From NCBI GenBank assembly GCA_032718865.1, contig JALUTQ010000004.1:1612001-1676000 (forward strand): a stretch of 64,000 nt of DNA. The letters run 5' to 3'. The DNA comes from Tilletia caries. Its lineage: Eukaryota; Basidiomycota; Exobasidiomycetes; Tilletiales; Tilletiaceae. This document shows positions 24,119 to 33,553 of this stretch, one piece after another; position 1 is the first letter of the stretch; each line of letters begins with the position of its first letter. The position numbers and the translations under genes were made by a program. The notes under the pieces were generated by a model. The model saw only the letters and a list, made by a program, of their open reading frames with translations. It made no database searches and was not told the origin of the DNA.

Positions 24119-24355
24119 TGTGACTAACATGTCACTAACCGACTATTAGTTTCCCTAGTTAGACTAAGTCCGACTATGGGACTATTTATCGACAAATAGT
24201 CTTGAGACTTACGGCCGATACTGCGGAACGGCTCAAGAATGGCCTGTGATTCGAGATCCTGAATCACAGGCCATTCTTGAGCCGTTCTCACACTGTTTTG
24301 CAGCCATTTTCGGACAGACAGTACTATAGCACTACTATAGTATCTCCCATAGCAC
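24119..24355. other. H2 sequence between hAT-K and a MITE
   Basis: This segment resumes H2 after hAT-K. It begins with TTAGTC-type words of the H2 subterminal region and then contains the large palindrome at 24226-24287. No gene is visible. Confidence 0.6.
24226..24287. repeat. Perfect 27-bp inverted repeat with 8-nt loop
   Basis: Arms 24226-24252 and 24261-24287 are exact reverse complements, starting GAACGGCTCAAG and ending CTTGAGCCGTTC, around the loop GAGATCCT. It would form a cruciform or RNA hairpin. No poly-T follows, so a simple terminator is not indicated. Confidence 0.95.
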
Positions 24356-25065
24356 CAAGGCTCGGACAGTTACTTACAGTTGTCCATTTTGGGTATACAG
24401 TACAGTACAGTTACAGTTATAACTTACCGCCAGCGCCTACAGTACAGTTACAGTTACAATTAAGTTACTTTAAGTTACTACAGTTACTGTATTTTTTTCG
24501 GGTGTGATTGTGTGAAGTAACTGTAAGTAACTGTACGCGGCTGTCAGTGGCTGTAAGTGCTTTCTCAAACTGAAAGTGGCTGCCAGTAGTTTTGTTCAAC
24601 TTAAACAGTGATGTATAGTCATAGTAAGTTTGAACAGTTTGGGGCCCGAAAAAAATTCCAACTTAATCAACTGTTAAGTTGACTGTACCCGGGCCCTACA
24701 GTTACAGTCAACTTAATTTTTTTCCGGCTCCGCCGCGTACAGTACAGTTACAGTTATGACTTATTAAGTCAAGTTACCTACAGTTACAGTGGGCACAGTT
24801 ATACAGTCGCCGGGCCTTGCATAGCACTCCTATAGCACCTACTATAGCAATTCTGTCTGTACGAATGTAATACTTACTATCGTAATGACTATAGCACTAG
24901 TACTATAGCACCAACTATATCACTGGTACTATAGTCCTACTATAGTCCTTCTATAGTCCTACTATATTCCTACTATAGTCCTGCTATAGTCGTAGCATAG
25001 CACTGACCACTGGTGCTATAGTCCTAGTATAGTCCTAGTATAGTCCTAGTATAGTACTGGCCACT
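24310..25065. repeat. CTATAGCAC / CTATAGTCC word array inside H2
   Basis: Repeated words CTATAGCAC and CTATAGTCC lie on both sides of the MITE at 24356-24819. The outer parts start CAGTACTATAG (24319) and end with its inverse TAGTACTG near 25061, suggesting another foldback element, but the flanks show no duplication. It is not coding. Confidence 0.55.
24356..24819. mobile_element. Deletion-derivative MITE of hAT-K, copy 1
   Basis: The 464-bp element has ends CAAGGCTCGG and CCGGGCCTTG and the 8-bp duplication CATAGCAC (24348-24355, 24820-24827). It equals the left ~310 bp of hAT-K joined to its right ~140 bp, inverted relative to hAT-K here, with about 14 bp of filler at the junction. It lacks all three genes, so it would rely on the hAT-K transposase in trans. 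Confidence 0.93.
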
Positions 25066-25084
25066 GGATACTGGTAGTCTGGTA

Positions 25085-25583
25085 CTGAGATCGTCGTATA
25101 AAGAGTATGACCCCCGTACCGTTCGCAAATCGCAAGCGGACGTGCAGAGGTGGACGTGGTACCACACCCGGAAAGCTGTGTACATAACTACATAACACAT
25201 TATGTAATAGAGACTCAGCTAATGCGATGTTAGTCAGATCACAGATGTCGGACAAGTCAAACTATTTCTCGGACTATTCCGACGAATCGTCGGATGTTAG
25301 TCTGAGATATCTGTCACAATTATGTGTACCTACTAATTCGAAATGCACGACTCGAAATAGTTTGTGAATGCAAAGGAGGACCTTCCAAGCATCTCAGCCC
25401 GGACGAAAACCCAAAAAAGGGTCTGACTAACAGACTAATACCGACTATAATCGGACCTGGCGGGGCCTTAGTCATAGTCATAGTCGGATGCCAAAAACCC
25501 TTAGTCATAGTCTAGTCTAGTCGGGACTAAGGCTTAGTCGAATAGTCTTAGTTTCTTAGTCGCCTTAGTTTTGCCGAGCCCTG
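25085..25583. other. Right end of H2, non-coding
   Basis: The stretch carries GTTAGTCTG and TTAGTCATAGTC words ending in the H2 terminus TTGCCGAGCCCTG. I see no gene. Confidence 0.65.
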
Positions 25584-25826
25584 ACTGTGCTTCTGGGCCA
25601 TTGTTTAGGTATGCAATTCACATCCGACGGGTCACTGCATTGAGCACGCCTTTTGAGAATTCGAGTCTAAGATATCCAGATTAAGCATTAAGCAACATCA
25701 GTCATCAAGAGTCAAGACATGCATGTTTCTTGGTCCTTTTAATTTCCCGTTCATATTCTAATTTCTATAAACTCATGGCCTCAAAAAGTCTGGGAACACT
25801 CTGGCTCAAAAGCCAGGCCGGTGGGA

Positions 25827-27458
25827 TGAGGCCCGGGATGCGATGAGCGACAACGTCGCACGAACAATCGACTGTGCGTCCGAAAATAGCACAAATGCCT
25901 TTGTGACCGAACGGGCTGGACGCTCGAACGTAGTTCCGATCCGCTCCCAGGCGAACGCAAAGGTGAGGGCGCTGTGAAGGGTGCGGGGATATGTTGTAGA
26001 AGGCGTCTCGAATATCCATTCCCATGACATCCGCAACTGGGGGCAAGGAACGGTACTGCGGAAGGCAACGATCAACGCGCAAGCGGGAAAGGGAAAAGAC
26101 AGTGTCAACAGATATGCGCATGATAGATTCAGAAGCGCAGGAGACTGGAGAGGCACAGGAAGAGGAATCCGACGGAATGGGACATCACCCCGAGGGTGGA
26201 TACGGGAGAGAGAGAGACGCGCTACCAGCCCGATGAGTGATGATCGATTGGCAGCGACGGCCACGAGAGGCGGGATCAGAGGGATAGCATAGCGACGGGG
26301 AAACGAAGCGACGAGCAACGACGAATGGGAAGCAAAGGCGACGAGGCACGACGACGACGCCGCCAGCGCGGGCACGAGAAACAAGGACGGCGAAACGTCC
26401 GAAACTCCGAACGACGACGCGACGACGAGAAGAGGCAACGACGAAGGGGAGGGAAAGCGCACCCGAGGGCCGGTCGTGGGAAAGGCAACGGGGAGGGGAG
26501 AGAAGAACGGAGGGAGAAAAAGGGGGGGGGGGGGAGACGGAACATGGGACGGTGGTATGGAAGAAGGGAGCCAGGAGTTCGTGTGACGTCTGGGAGGAAG
26601 GGGAGCGACGACGCAGGGCTCGGAGAGAGGATAGGAGCTGGGAGGGAGAAGAGGAAGCCGAGAAGCGATGCTCACCATTTCCATTTGAGAGGGAACTGTA
26701 AACCATCGGCAGAAGAAGGTGTTGCTGGGGACAAGAGAGTTGACCGAGGGAAATTGAAGAGCAAGAAGAGATTGTGACGAAGTGGGACGGAGACGTTGAA
26801 AGCGAGGGTGACCCAGGTCTTCGACGATGCGGTTCTTAGCGGCTTTCTCTGCGGTCGCGGGTGTATGAATGACGCTGAGTGGTGCCGATCGCCAAGGACC
26901 CACCGCGGCCATCTCGTCGTCGGAAAAGGGGCCGAAGGCTCGACCGAGATTGACCTCCGCCGTAATCCAATCCAGAACAACGGGAGCCTCCTCCTCGCTG
27001 TAACGGTTAGGAGGATGAAACAAAACTGCTGGCTTTGCAGGCAGGCCGAGCCAGAATCCGCTGCGGATCTGCTCGGGGAGATCAGCGTACTCCTGTTGGA
27101 GGTGTACGGGTAGCTCGGCGATGGCAACCAGCCACTCCTGGTACGCCAGCGGTGTCACCACCGCCGCATATGCCTCCGCCACTGTCGTTAAGAGCCGATC
27201 CTCAATTGGACGGACCGCTGCTGGGAGGAGGTGGTGGGGGAGGGAGGGATGACCAGAACTGTTGGAGGGCGTCGGGAAACTGGGGAGCAATGCCGGGTCC
27301 GACTGCTGGGGGGAGGATGCCCGGGTTTGAAGCAGGGAAGGCTGAACCATAAGGAGGCTGCTGAAACGACTGCTGAGCTGGCATTGGAAAGGAAGGTTGA
27401 AACGAAGAGGAGGGAGTTGATGAGAGAAAAGAGGGTCCACAGACCATTGAGACTGAGC
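25827..27458 (-). CDS. DIRS gag end and reverse transcriptase N-terminal part, with intron
   Basis: Two overlapping frames. The frame ending at 27202 continues the gag-like protein from beyond the Ty3 insertion and ends in a proline run. The second begins RT, with fingers-region sequence NRIVEDLGHPRF and SVNSLV, then breaks at a probable 620-bp intron (26056-26675; donor GTGAGC, acceptor GCAG). After the intron YRSLPPVADV leads into the RT palm motif MGMDIRDAFYNI and PFGHKG, and the frame runs into the X insertion at 25827. Removing X joins it to the WVDD block. Spliceosomal introns are a known trait of DIRS elements. The start codon is not certain. Confidence 0.75.
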
Positions 27459-27463
27459 GATGA

Positions 27464-27785
27464 TGTAACGGTAAGGTTACCGCTACTTACTTCTATTATG
27501 GAAAGACGGTGCTGATCAGAAGCAGTGAATGCAGAGTGTGATTGAATGATGAGAGAGAGAGAGAAGTTGAGTACAACAGAGTGAGGACGAGTCTGAGAGA
27601 TGCTGTTGCCATGCGGCAGCGCAGCGAGTCACGTGGCAAGAGAAGAGCGAGCGGGAAAAAGAGAAGGGCAGCGAGAGGAAGAACGGAACTGGAACGGTGC
27701 AGAGAGAATAGAGAGCAAGAGAAGGAATAGAAAGAGAGAATACGAAGAGAGAATACGAAAAGAGAATACGAGAGGGCCCATTACA
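27464..27785 (-). repeat. 3' LTR of the Ty3-type element
   Basis: 322 bp, matching 35008-35342. The main difference is one fewer unit of the AGAGAATACGA microsatellite. The pol frame runs into this LTR and ends near 27629. Confidence 0.95.
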
Positions 27786-30700
27786 TCCCCCCCCCCGAAA
27801 GAAGCTCGCCGTCCCGGGCGAGTATCAGTAGCACGACCAAGTCGGGAAAGAGCGTCGACGTTAACATGCAGGCGACCTGGGCGATAAACGAACCGCAGAT
27901 TGTCAAGATGCGGACGAAGGACCATCCGAGCGCGTTCAACGGCGTGCCCGTAGGGGATTGCGCCAGGCCGTGAGCAAGGCTCGGACAGTTACTTACAGTT
28001 GTCCATTTTGGGTATACAGTACAGTACAGTTACAGTTATAACTTACCGCCAGCGCCTACAGTACAGTTACAGTTACAATTAAGTTACTTTAAGTTACTAC
28101 AGTTACTGTATTTTTTTCGGGTGTGATTGTGTGAAGTAACTGTAAGTAACTGTACGCGGCTGTCAGTGGCTGTAAGTGCTTTCTCAAACTGAAAGTGGCT
28201 GCCAGTAGTTTTTGTTCAACTTAAACAGTGATGTATAGTCATAGTAAGTTTGAACAGTTTGGGGCCCGAAAAAATTCCAACTTAATCAACTGTTAAGTTG
28301 ACTGTACCCGGGCCCTACAGTTACAGTCAACTTATTTTTTTTTCCGGCTCCGCCGCGTACAGTACAGTTACAGTTATGACTTATTAAGTCAACTTACCTA
28401 CAGTTACAGTGGGCACAGTTATACAGTCGCCGGGCCTTGGCCGTGAGGTAAGCATGCCGGGGATAGGTGCGTGATCAGTAACGACCGTGACCTTAGCGCC
28501 TTCGAGCATGTGCTGAGCGCGGGTGAATGCCCAACTCAGACAGGCGAGCTCGAGTTCGGGTCCCGCCAGCTTTGATTCCGAGACCGTCGTTGCCCGAGAA
28601 AGAAACGCAACAGGACGCTCCACCAGCTGAGCGCGCGACCCGCCCACGTCGATGATCTTCGAGCGCGGCACCGGATCGACAAACGCGTCCAACTTTGCGT
28701 GGTGGAGAGGCGAGTCCAACGGCGGACAGAAAGTGAACACGCGCTGATTCGGGTCGCGGAGGATGGGAGCGGGGCGACGGTCACGGAGGCCTCGACGGAG
28801 CCCGGGCGGAGAGGGGACAACCGGCGAGGGCACAGAATCAGCGGTTGGGGCCGTAGCTGAGCCCGGAGGTCTGCTACCCGACAAGGGTGGAGCATCCGCA
28901 TCATTCGCCGAGTCCGAGGCGTCGCGCTCAGATGCGAAAGGGTCAACACCGGCGGGGTGGACGTCGAGCTGCGCCACATCGAATTCGCTCTCGATGTTGA
29001 GCTCGGGAGGCACATCGACGAGGACACGGTGCGGGGAGATCACACGTCGGATGGGGAAAGGACCCAAGCGGACAGGGTCGAGCTTACCCGTGCGAGCGGC
29101 GCGAACTGGTCTCGTGTCTAAGCGAATCCAGACCAATGTACCCGGAGCCAAAGTTGGCAGGGGGGCGTGCCGACCGTCGAACTGGGACTTCTGACGGAGG
29201 CGTTCAGCTTGAGTCCGAGTGCGAGCCTCGAGAATCCGCGCCCGCGCGCGATGGAAACGCTCCGCCCACTCGCCGACGCCATCATGCTCAGCCGATCGCA
29301 ACAACGCATCCACCAGGCGAGGCGAGTCGATGAAGATGGCATCGAACGGAGTCAAGCCGGTCGTGACATTCACCGAACTGTTGACGGCCAACTCGACCGC
29401 CGGCAAGCAATCCTCATCCCACATTCCGGCCGCCGCGGGAGCCATCGCCCGAAGTATGCGTTGAACGATCTGAACCTGACGCTCGACTGGATTGGCTTGA
29501 TGATGGTGTGGAGGAGTCGCGGTCACTCGTGCGCCGAGGAACGAAGCCAACTGCCGACCGGCCTCTCCGACAATGCGCATGTCGTGATCGGATGTCAGGC
29601 GCTCAGGACGCCAGCCAAAGCGAACCACACGATTCATCAGGAACCTCACGACGTCCTTGGCGGTAAAGGAGGCGGTGCAAGGCTCGAGCAACACCAACTT
29701 GGAGAAGGTGCACGTCGCGATGAGGTATGCGTCATGCCGGCGACGAGAGGTGGGCATTCCCAAGACGACGTCCACGGAGGTGTGAGCGAAGGGACGAGTA
29801 GCATCCTGGGAAACGTCGAGCGAGCCAACCTTCCGACTCCGCTTCGTGCGGAGACACCGATCGCAGTACCGGACGTACGCCTCAACCAGCACCGAGAGAC
29901 GAGGGTGCCAGAACTGAGAAGACACCGAGGCGTATGTTTTGGCGAAGCCAAAGTGGCCACCGTCATCATGAGCCCGACGGAGGACTGGAAGCAGCATAGA
30001 GCGTGGTATGCACACCCGACCGTCGTCGCGCCGGATGAGGATGCCCTCACGAAGAACGTACGTCTCATCGGTCGCGGTAGAAGGCGAGGCGAGTCGCCGC
30101 AGTGTGGGCCCAAAGGTAGGGTCGCTTCGAAGTGCCGCCGCCCACTCCTCGGAATCTAGGGGTGAAGCGAGACTCGGCCATGCGGGAGCGGCCACGGCGT
30201 CGGTCGCGACGGGGCACACATGAACCTGGTGAATCGCCGCAGCGAAGCCGCTCTTACAAGCATCCGTGTAGAGCAGAAACGGGCGGTCGTAGTCGGGGTG
30301 TGCCAGCGTCGGCGGGTTGACAAGGGCGTCGCGGAGATCCTGGAACGCCGCATCGTGTACGTCAGACCAGTCAAGGAGCTCCGCCGTCTTCGTGGTGGGT
30401 GCGCCGTCGGCTCGCAACAAGCGCCAAGTGCTACCGACCTTCTTGTACGATAGACCTTTGGTGAGAGCGGTGAGAGGTGCCGCTCGGTGAGCAAAGTGAG
30501 GAATAAAGGAACGATAGTATGAGAAAAGTCCCAAGGTGTGATAAAGCTCTTGCAAGTTCTGGGGGCGAGGGAGCTCTCGAACAGCCGCCGCGCGATCCTC
30601 CATCACACCAAGGCCAAAGCCAGACACCTTCCGACCCAACAACGTCAACTCGCGGACGGCGAAGGTGCATTTACTGGGACTGAAACGCAGTCCCACGCGT

Positions 30701-32259
30701 TCGGCCTCCGACAAGATATAGTCGAGAGCACGAAGCTGTTCGTCCAGCGTGTGTGTGAAAGTGACGATGTCGTCTAGATAGACGAGAGCCGTGACCCAGC
30801 GGATGGGACCCAGCAGAGCATCCATCATTCGCTGGAAAAACGCCGGTGCGGACTTGAGGCCGAACGGGACTCGCCGGTACTGGAAAAGCCCGCGGTGAGT
30901 GGCAAAGGCAGTTTTCCATCGATCCTCCTCATCGATATCGGCCTGATGGTACCCGCGTACAGCGTCCATGCTGCTGAACCAGGAGTGGCCACGAAGGTTT
31001 TCGATCACGTCGTCAACGCGAGGAAGTGGATATCGATCCGGGACGGTAGCAGTGTTGAGCGACCGATAGTCGACGCAGAATCGAAGCTTCGTGCGCTGCT
31101 TGACCAGGTGTACCGGCGCGCTCACGGGGCTAGAGCTTTCCTCGACGACGCCCCACTCCAGCAATTGTGCCAACTCCTTGTCGATGGCGGCGCGTTTTTC
31201 GGGGCTGACGCGGCGGGGAGGATCAGCCTGGAGTTTGGCTGGGTTGTCGACGGGAATCCGCATCGCCACGCCTTTGATGTGACCGGGGCGACCGTCCAAG
31301 GAAAAAGCTTCTTTGTGACGTCGGAGTAAGTCGACCACCGAGGCGTGAGGTTTGCTGTGTGCGTCCAACCCGACACGGAAGCACCCATCCACCAAGACCG
31401 TCGCGTCTTCCTGGGCTTGAGCGGCCACAGGTTGTTCGTCAAATTCGAAGGGGTCGAAGGGTCGTCCCGCTGGCGAGGGGGATGGAGAAGAGGTGCTCAT
31501 GCCATCGTCGAGTGGGAAAGCGTGTGCTTGGAGGGTGGAGAGCGTTCCCGGACCGCAGGCTGTAGCCTCGCCAAGACAGGTACGGCTTGGGACCTCCAAC
31601 GGCTCGTCCCCGAAGTTGGTGACGAGGAGACGGGAGGTGTTGTGATCCATGAGACATGGAATAGCAGCCGCCACTTCGTTCTGCGCGGGATCGTGATGCC
31701 AGGTCGGGTCGAGGGTATAGTCGACGTTGGCGATCAGCGCCGCACAGTCCACGGGCACCCAAGTGTGGTGACCGGGAGCAAGGACGACGGCCTTCCGGGT
31801 ACAGATCTTGCCGAAGAAGGTGTGGGCATGAGGCCTGTCACTCTTCACGCGGAAGTTGTAGCCCTGAAGCGACGCCTTGTTACTGGCAGGGTCGACGACC
31901 AGACTATGCCCTGAAATCCAATCCTGCCCCAGCAGAACGCCGGGAGCGAAGGAAGGGACGACGTGAAAGTCATGATCGAAGTGGAGCCGAACGGCTCCGC
32001 CAGTGTCGTCAGTGCCTTCGATGTCGAAGGGCAGCGTGACGAACCCCAATGTTCTTTCGGTGCCAATGCCGTTGATGCTCAGAGTCCCTCCCGAGGGAAC
32101 CTGTCCGAGCCGTTTCGCCAGGCCTGCGTCAATGGTGGACAGCGAGGCACCAGTATCGACGAGGCAAGAGACAGGCGCCAGCTCAGCGTTGGTGAACTGA
32201 AGCTGACAGGACGTTGGAGCGTGGCGGAGGTGACCGAGACCAGAGCCCGTCTCCTCCAA
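27629..32259 (-). CDS. Ty3-type pol: protease, RT, split RNase H and integrase (MITE-interrupted)
   Basis: The frame is open from 32259 to the MITE, then continues from 27966 to 27629 in the same frame if the MITE and one TSD copy (473 bp) are removed. Order: protease LVDTGASLS; RT with FCVDYRSLN and YLDDIV; first strand of RNase H, FLLYTDACKSGFAAA; integrase zinc site HDDGGH...CDRC; integrase catalytic residues SVDVV, TSDHD and NPVERQ; a GPF module; then the rest of RNase H, RPVAFLSRA, GPELELACLSWAF, VVTDHAP and, past the MITE, RPGRLHVNVDALSRL. So RNase H is split around the integrase. The exact start is unclear; similar sequence extends upstream of 32259. Confidence 0.88.
27975..28439. mobile_element. 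Deletion-derivative MITE of hAT-K, copy 2, inside Ty3 RNase H
   Basis: 465 bp, nearly identical to the copy at 24356-24819, in the same orientation. The ends are CAAGGCTCGG and CCGGGCCTTG, and the 8-bp duplication is GCCGTGAG (27967-27974, 28440-28447). It disrupts the RNase H domain after the VVTDHAP motif. Confidence 0.95.
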
Positions 32260-32683
32260 GCGGGACAGCTTGACTTCCGTGTGCTCGCCTTGCGGGCGCT
32301 TTGGGACACCGCGAATGTTGGCAGAGCAGCAGGTTGTCGAAGCCAGTGTTCCGCGAGGAAGAGAACGGAATCCTGATGATCATTTCTGGCCTGAAGAGGC
32401 GACGGAGGAGGATCATCAGTAGAAATCTGGTCAGAAGCAAAGGGGAGGCAAGTATGATACTCGCCTCGGGGGTGACCCCGGGTGGTCTGAGCAGGGGTTG
32501 GCCCATGTCCTCTGTCAGGGCCCGGGGTCGGAATCGTGCGGTACCCACCGTCGACGTCCCCTTCTGGGCCCAAAGGGGGCGCGACCCTCTCGCCGGTGCT
32601 CTTGCATCCCTTGGCTGTAGTGTAGTGCCTGGCAGGGGGGTCGCGACGATCGGAGGAAGTGTAGTTCCGATCGTCTTCACCTT

Positions 32684-33425
32684 AAGGAAAGGCGCGGAGG
32701 AACTCCGCGCCTCCGCGCCTCCGCCCGCCTACCTCCGCCAAAACTCCGCGCTCATTTTTGGGCGGAAGATTCCGTCCGCCCAAGACAGTAGTGTCAGCAA
32801 GGCCGGTATCATTCCGTCCGCCGTAGCAGGGTGGTCCTCACCGAGGCCGACTCCTCCGTCCGAGGTGGGTAGCCGGAGTTTTTCAAGGAGGGGACCTCCG
32901 TCCGCCTTCCTCCGGCGGAGTTCCGGCGGAGTTCCGCGCCTCCGCGATCCCAACTTGCCGACCGAAGTCATGGTCTCAGACTTTGGAGTTACATGCTTAA
33001 ATCGGCGAAAAAAATCATTTGAAGAGGGGTCTCAAGTCTTGAGACTCCGGCGTGACTAGCGATCACGTGATATAAAACCCGAGACTCCGTCTTCTGAGAC
33101 CCCTTCAATAGGAGAGACCCTGTGTAACCCCTGGGGTTTCAGTCTCAGAGCGGAGTAAGCGCGGAGGCGCGGAGTTCCGCCGGAACTCCGCCGAAGTTGG
33201 GGCCGTCGACACCTCCGTCCGCGCTCAAGTCTGGGAACCTCGAACTCCTCCGCCCTCCGTCCGCGCTCAAGTCGTTGGCGGTACTTCTCCGTCCGCCCCT
33301 CCGCTGTCAGCCTCCGCGGTACGGAGGACATCCTCCGGAGGAGGAAAATCGGCGGAGTTTTGCGGTACGGAGGCGCGGAGGACGCGGAACTCCGCCGAGA
33401 GCGCGGAGGTGACGCCTCTCCTTAG
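32684..33425. mobile_element. GC-rich MITE between Ty3 gag and pol (CGGAGG/GGCGCGG words)
   Basis: 742 bp of repeated palindromic words such as GCGGAGTTCCGCC and CTCCGCGCCTCCG. The flanks carry TTCACCTT on both sides (32676-32683, 33426-33433), an 8-bp duplication. The ends AAGGAAAGGCG and CGCCTCTCCTTAG are near inverse repeats, offset by 2 nt. It was probably moved by a hAT-type transposase. It has no gene. Confidence 0.75.
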
Positions 33426-33553
33426 TTCACCTTCAACCGTCCTCTCCGGCGCTGGTGGAGCCAGGAATGCCGTGGGAGGAGGCGGTTCACCCGGCTGATC
33501 CAAAGTAGGAAGAAGCTCGGGCGGTGAGCTTAGTTTTGCGTCATTGCGGACGT

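Larger units (their letters stand above)
13501..25583. mobile_element. hAT-type element H2 (TTAGTC words), host of hAT-K
   Basis: The ends CAGGCCTCGGCAA (13501) and TTGCCGAGCCCTG (to 25583) form a 13-bp inverted repeat with one mismatch. The right flank ACTGTGCT is matched on the left by ACTGTGC-AG-T, the same 8 bp with a 2-bp insertion; the short X copy has the site uninterrupted. Both subterminal regions carry GACTAATAGTC and TTAGTCATAGTC words. Without nested inserts it is about 1.2 kb and encodes nothing I recognise. Confidence 0.8.
10809..25826 (+). mobile_element. Helentron/Helitron2-like element X (large, interrupted copy)
   Basis: The 5' end TTCCCCAGACTTTAG lies at 10809. The 3' end at about 25770-25826 carries an internal inverted copy of the same repeat (AAAGTCTGGGAA), then a hairpin CTGGCT / AGCCAG, then GGTGGGA. 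The flanks rejoin without duplication as CAAACT^TGAGG, restoring the DIRS RT frame. Zero TSD, a T^T target, an asymmetric inverted repeat and a terminal 3' hairpin are the known marks of Helentron/Helitron2 elements. Without nested inserts the copy is about 1.5 kb and has no Rep/helicase gene, so it is non-autonomous. It contains two MITEs and H2. It differs from the short copy (22998-24046) by an extra stretch at about 12110-12575. Confidence 0.75.

Noticed and set aside
29167..30159. 330-codon plus-strand ORF
   Set aside because: It is antisense to the Ty3 pol frame with no domain of its own.
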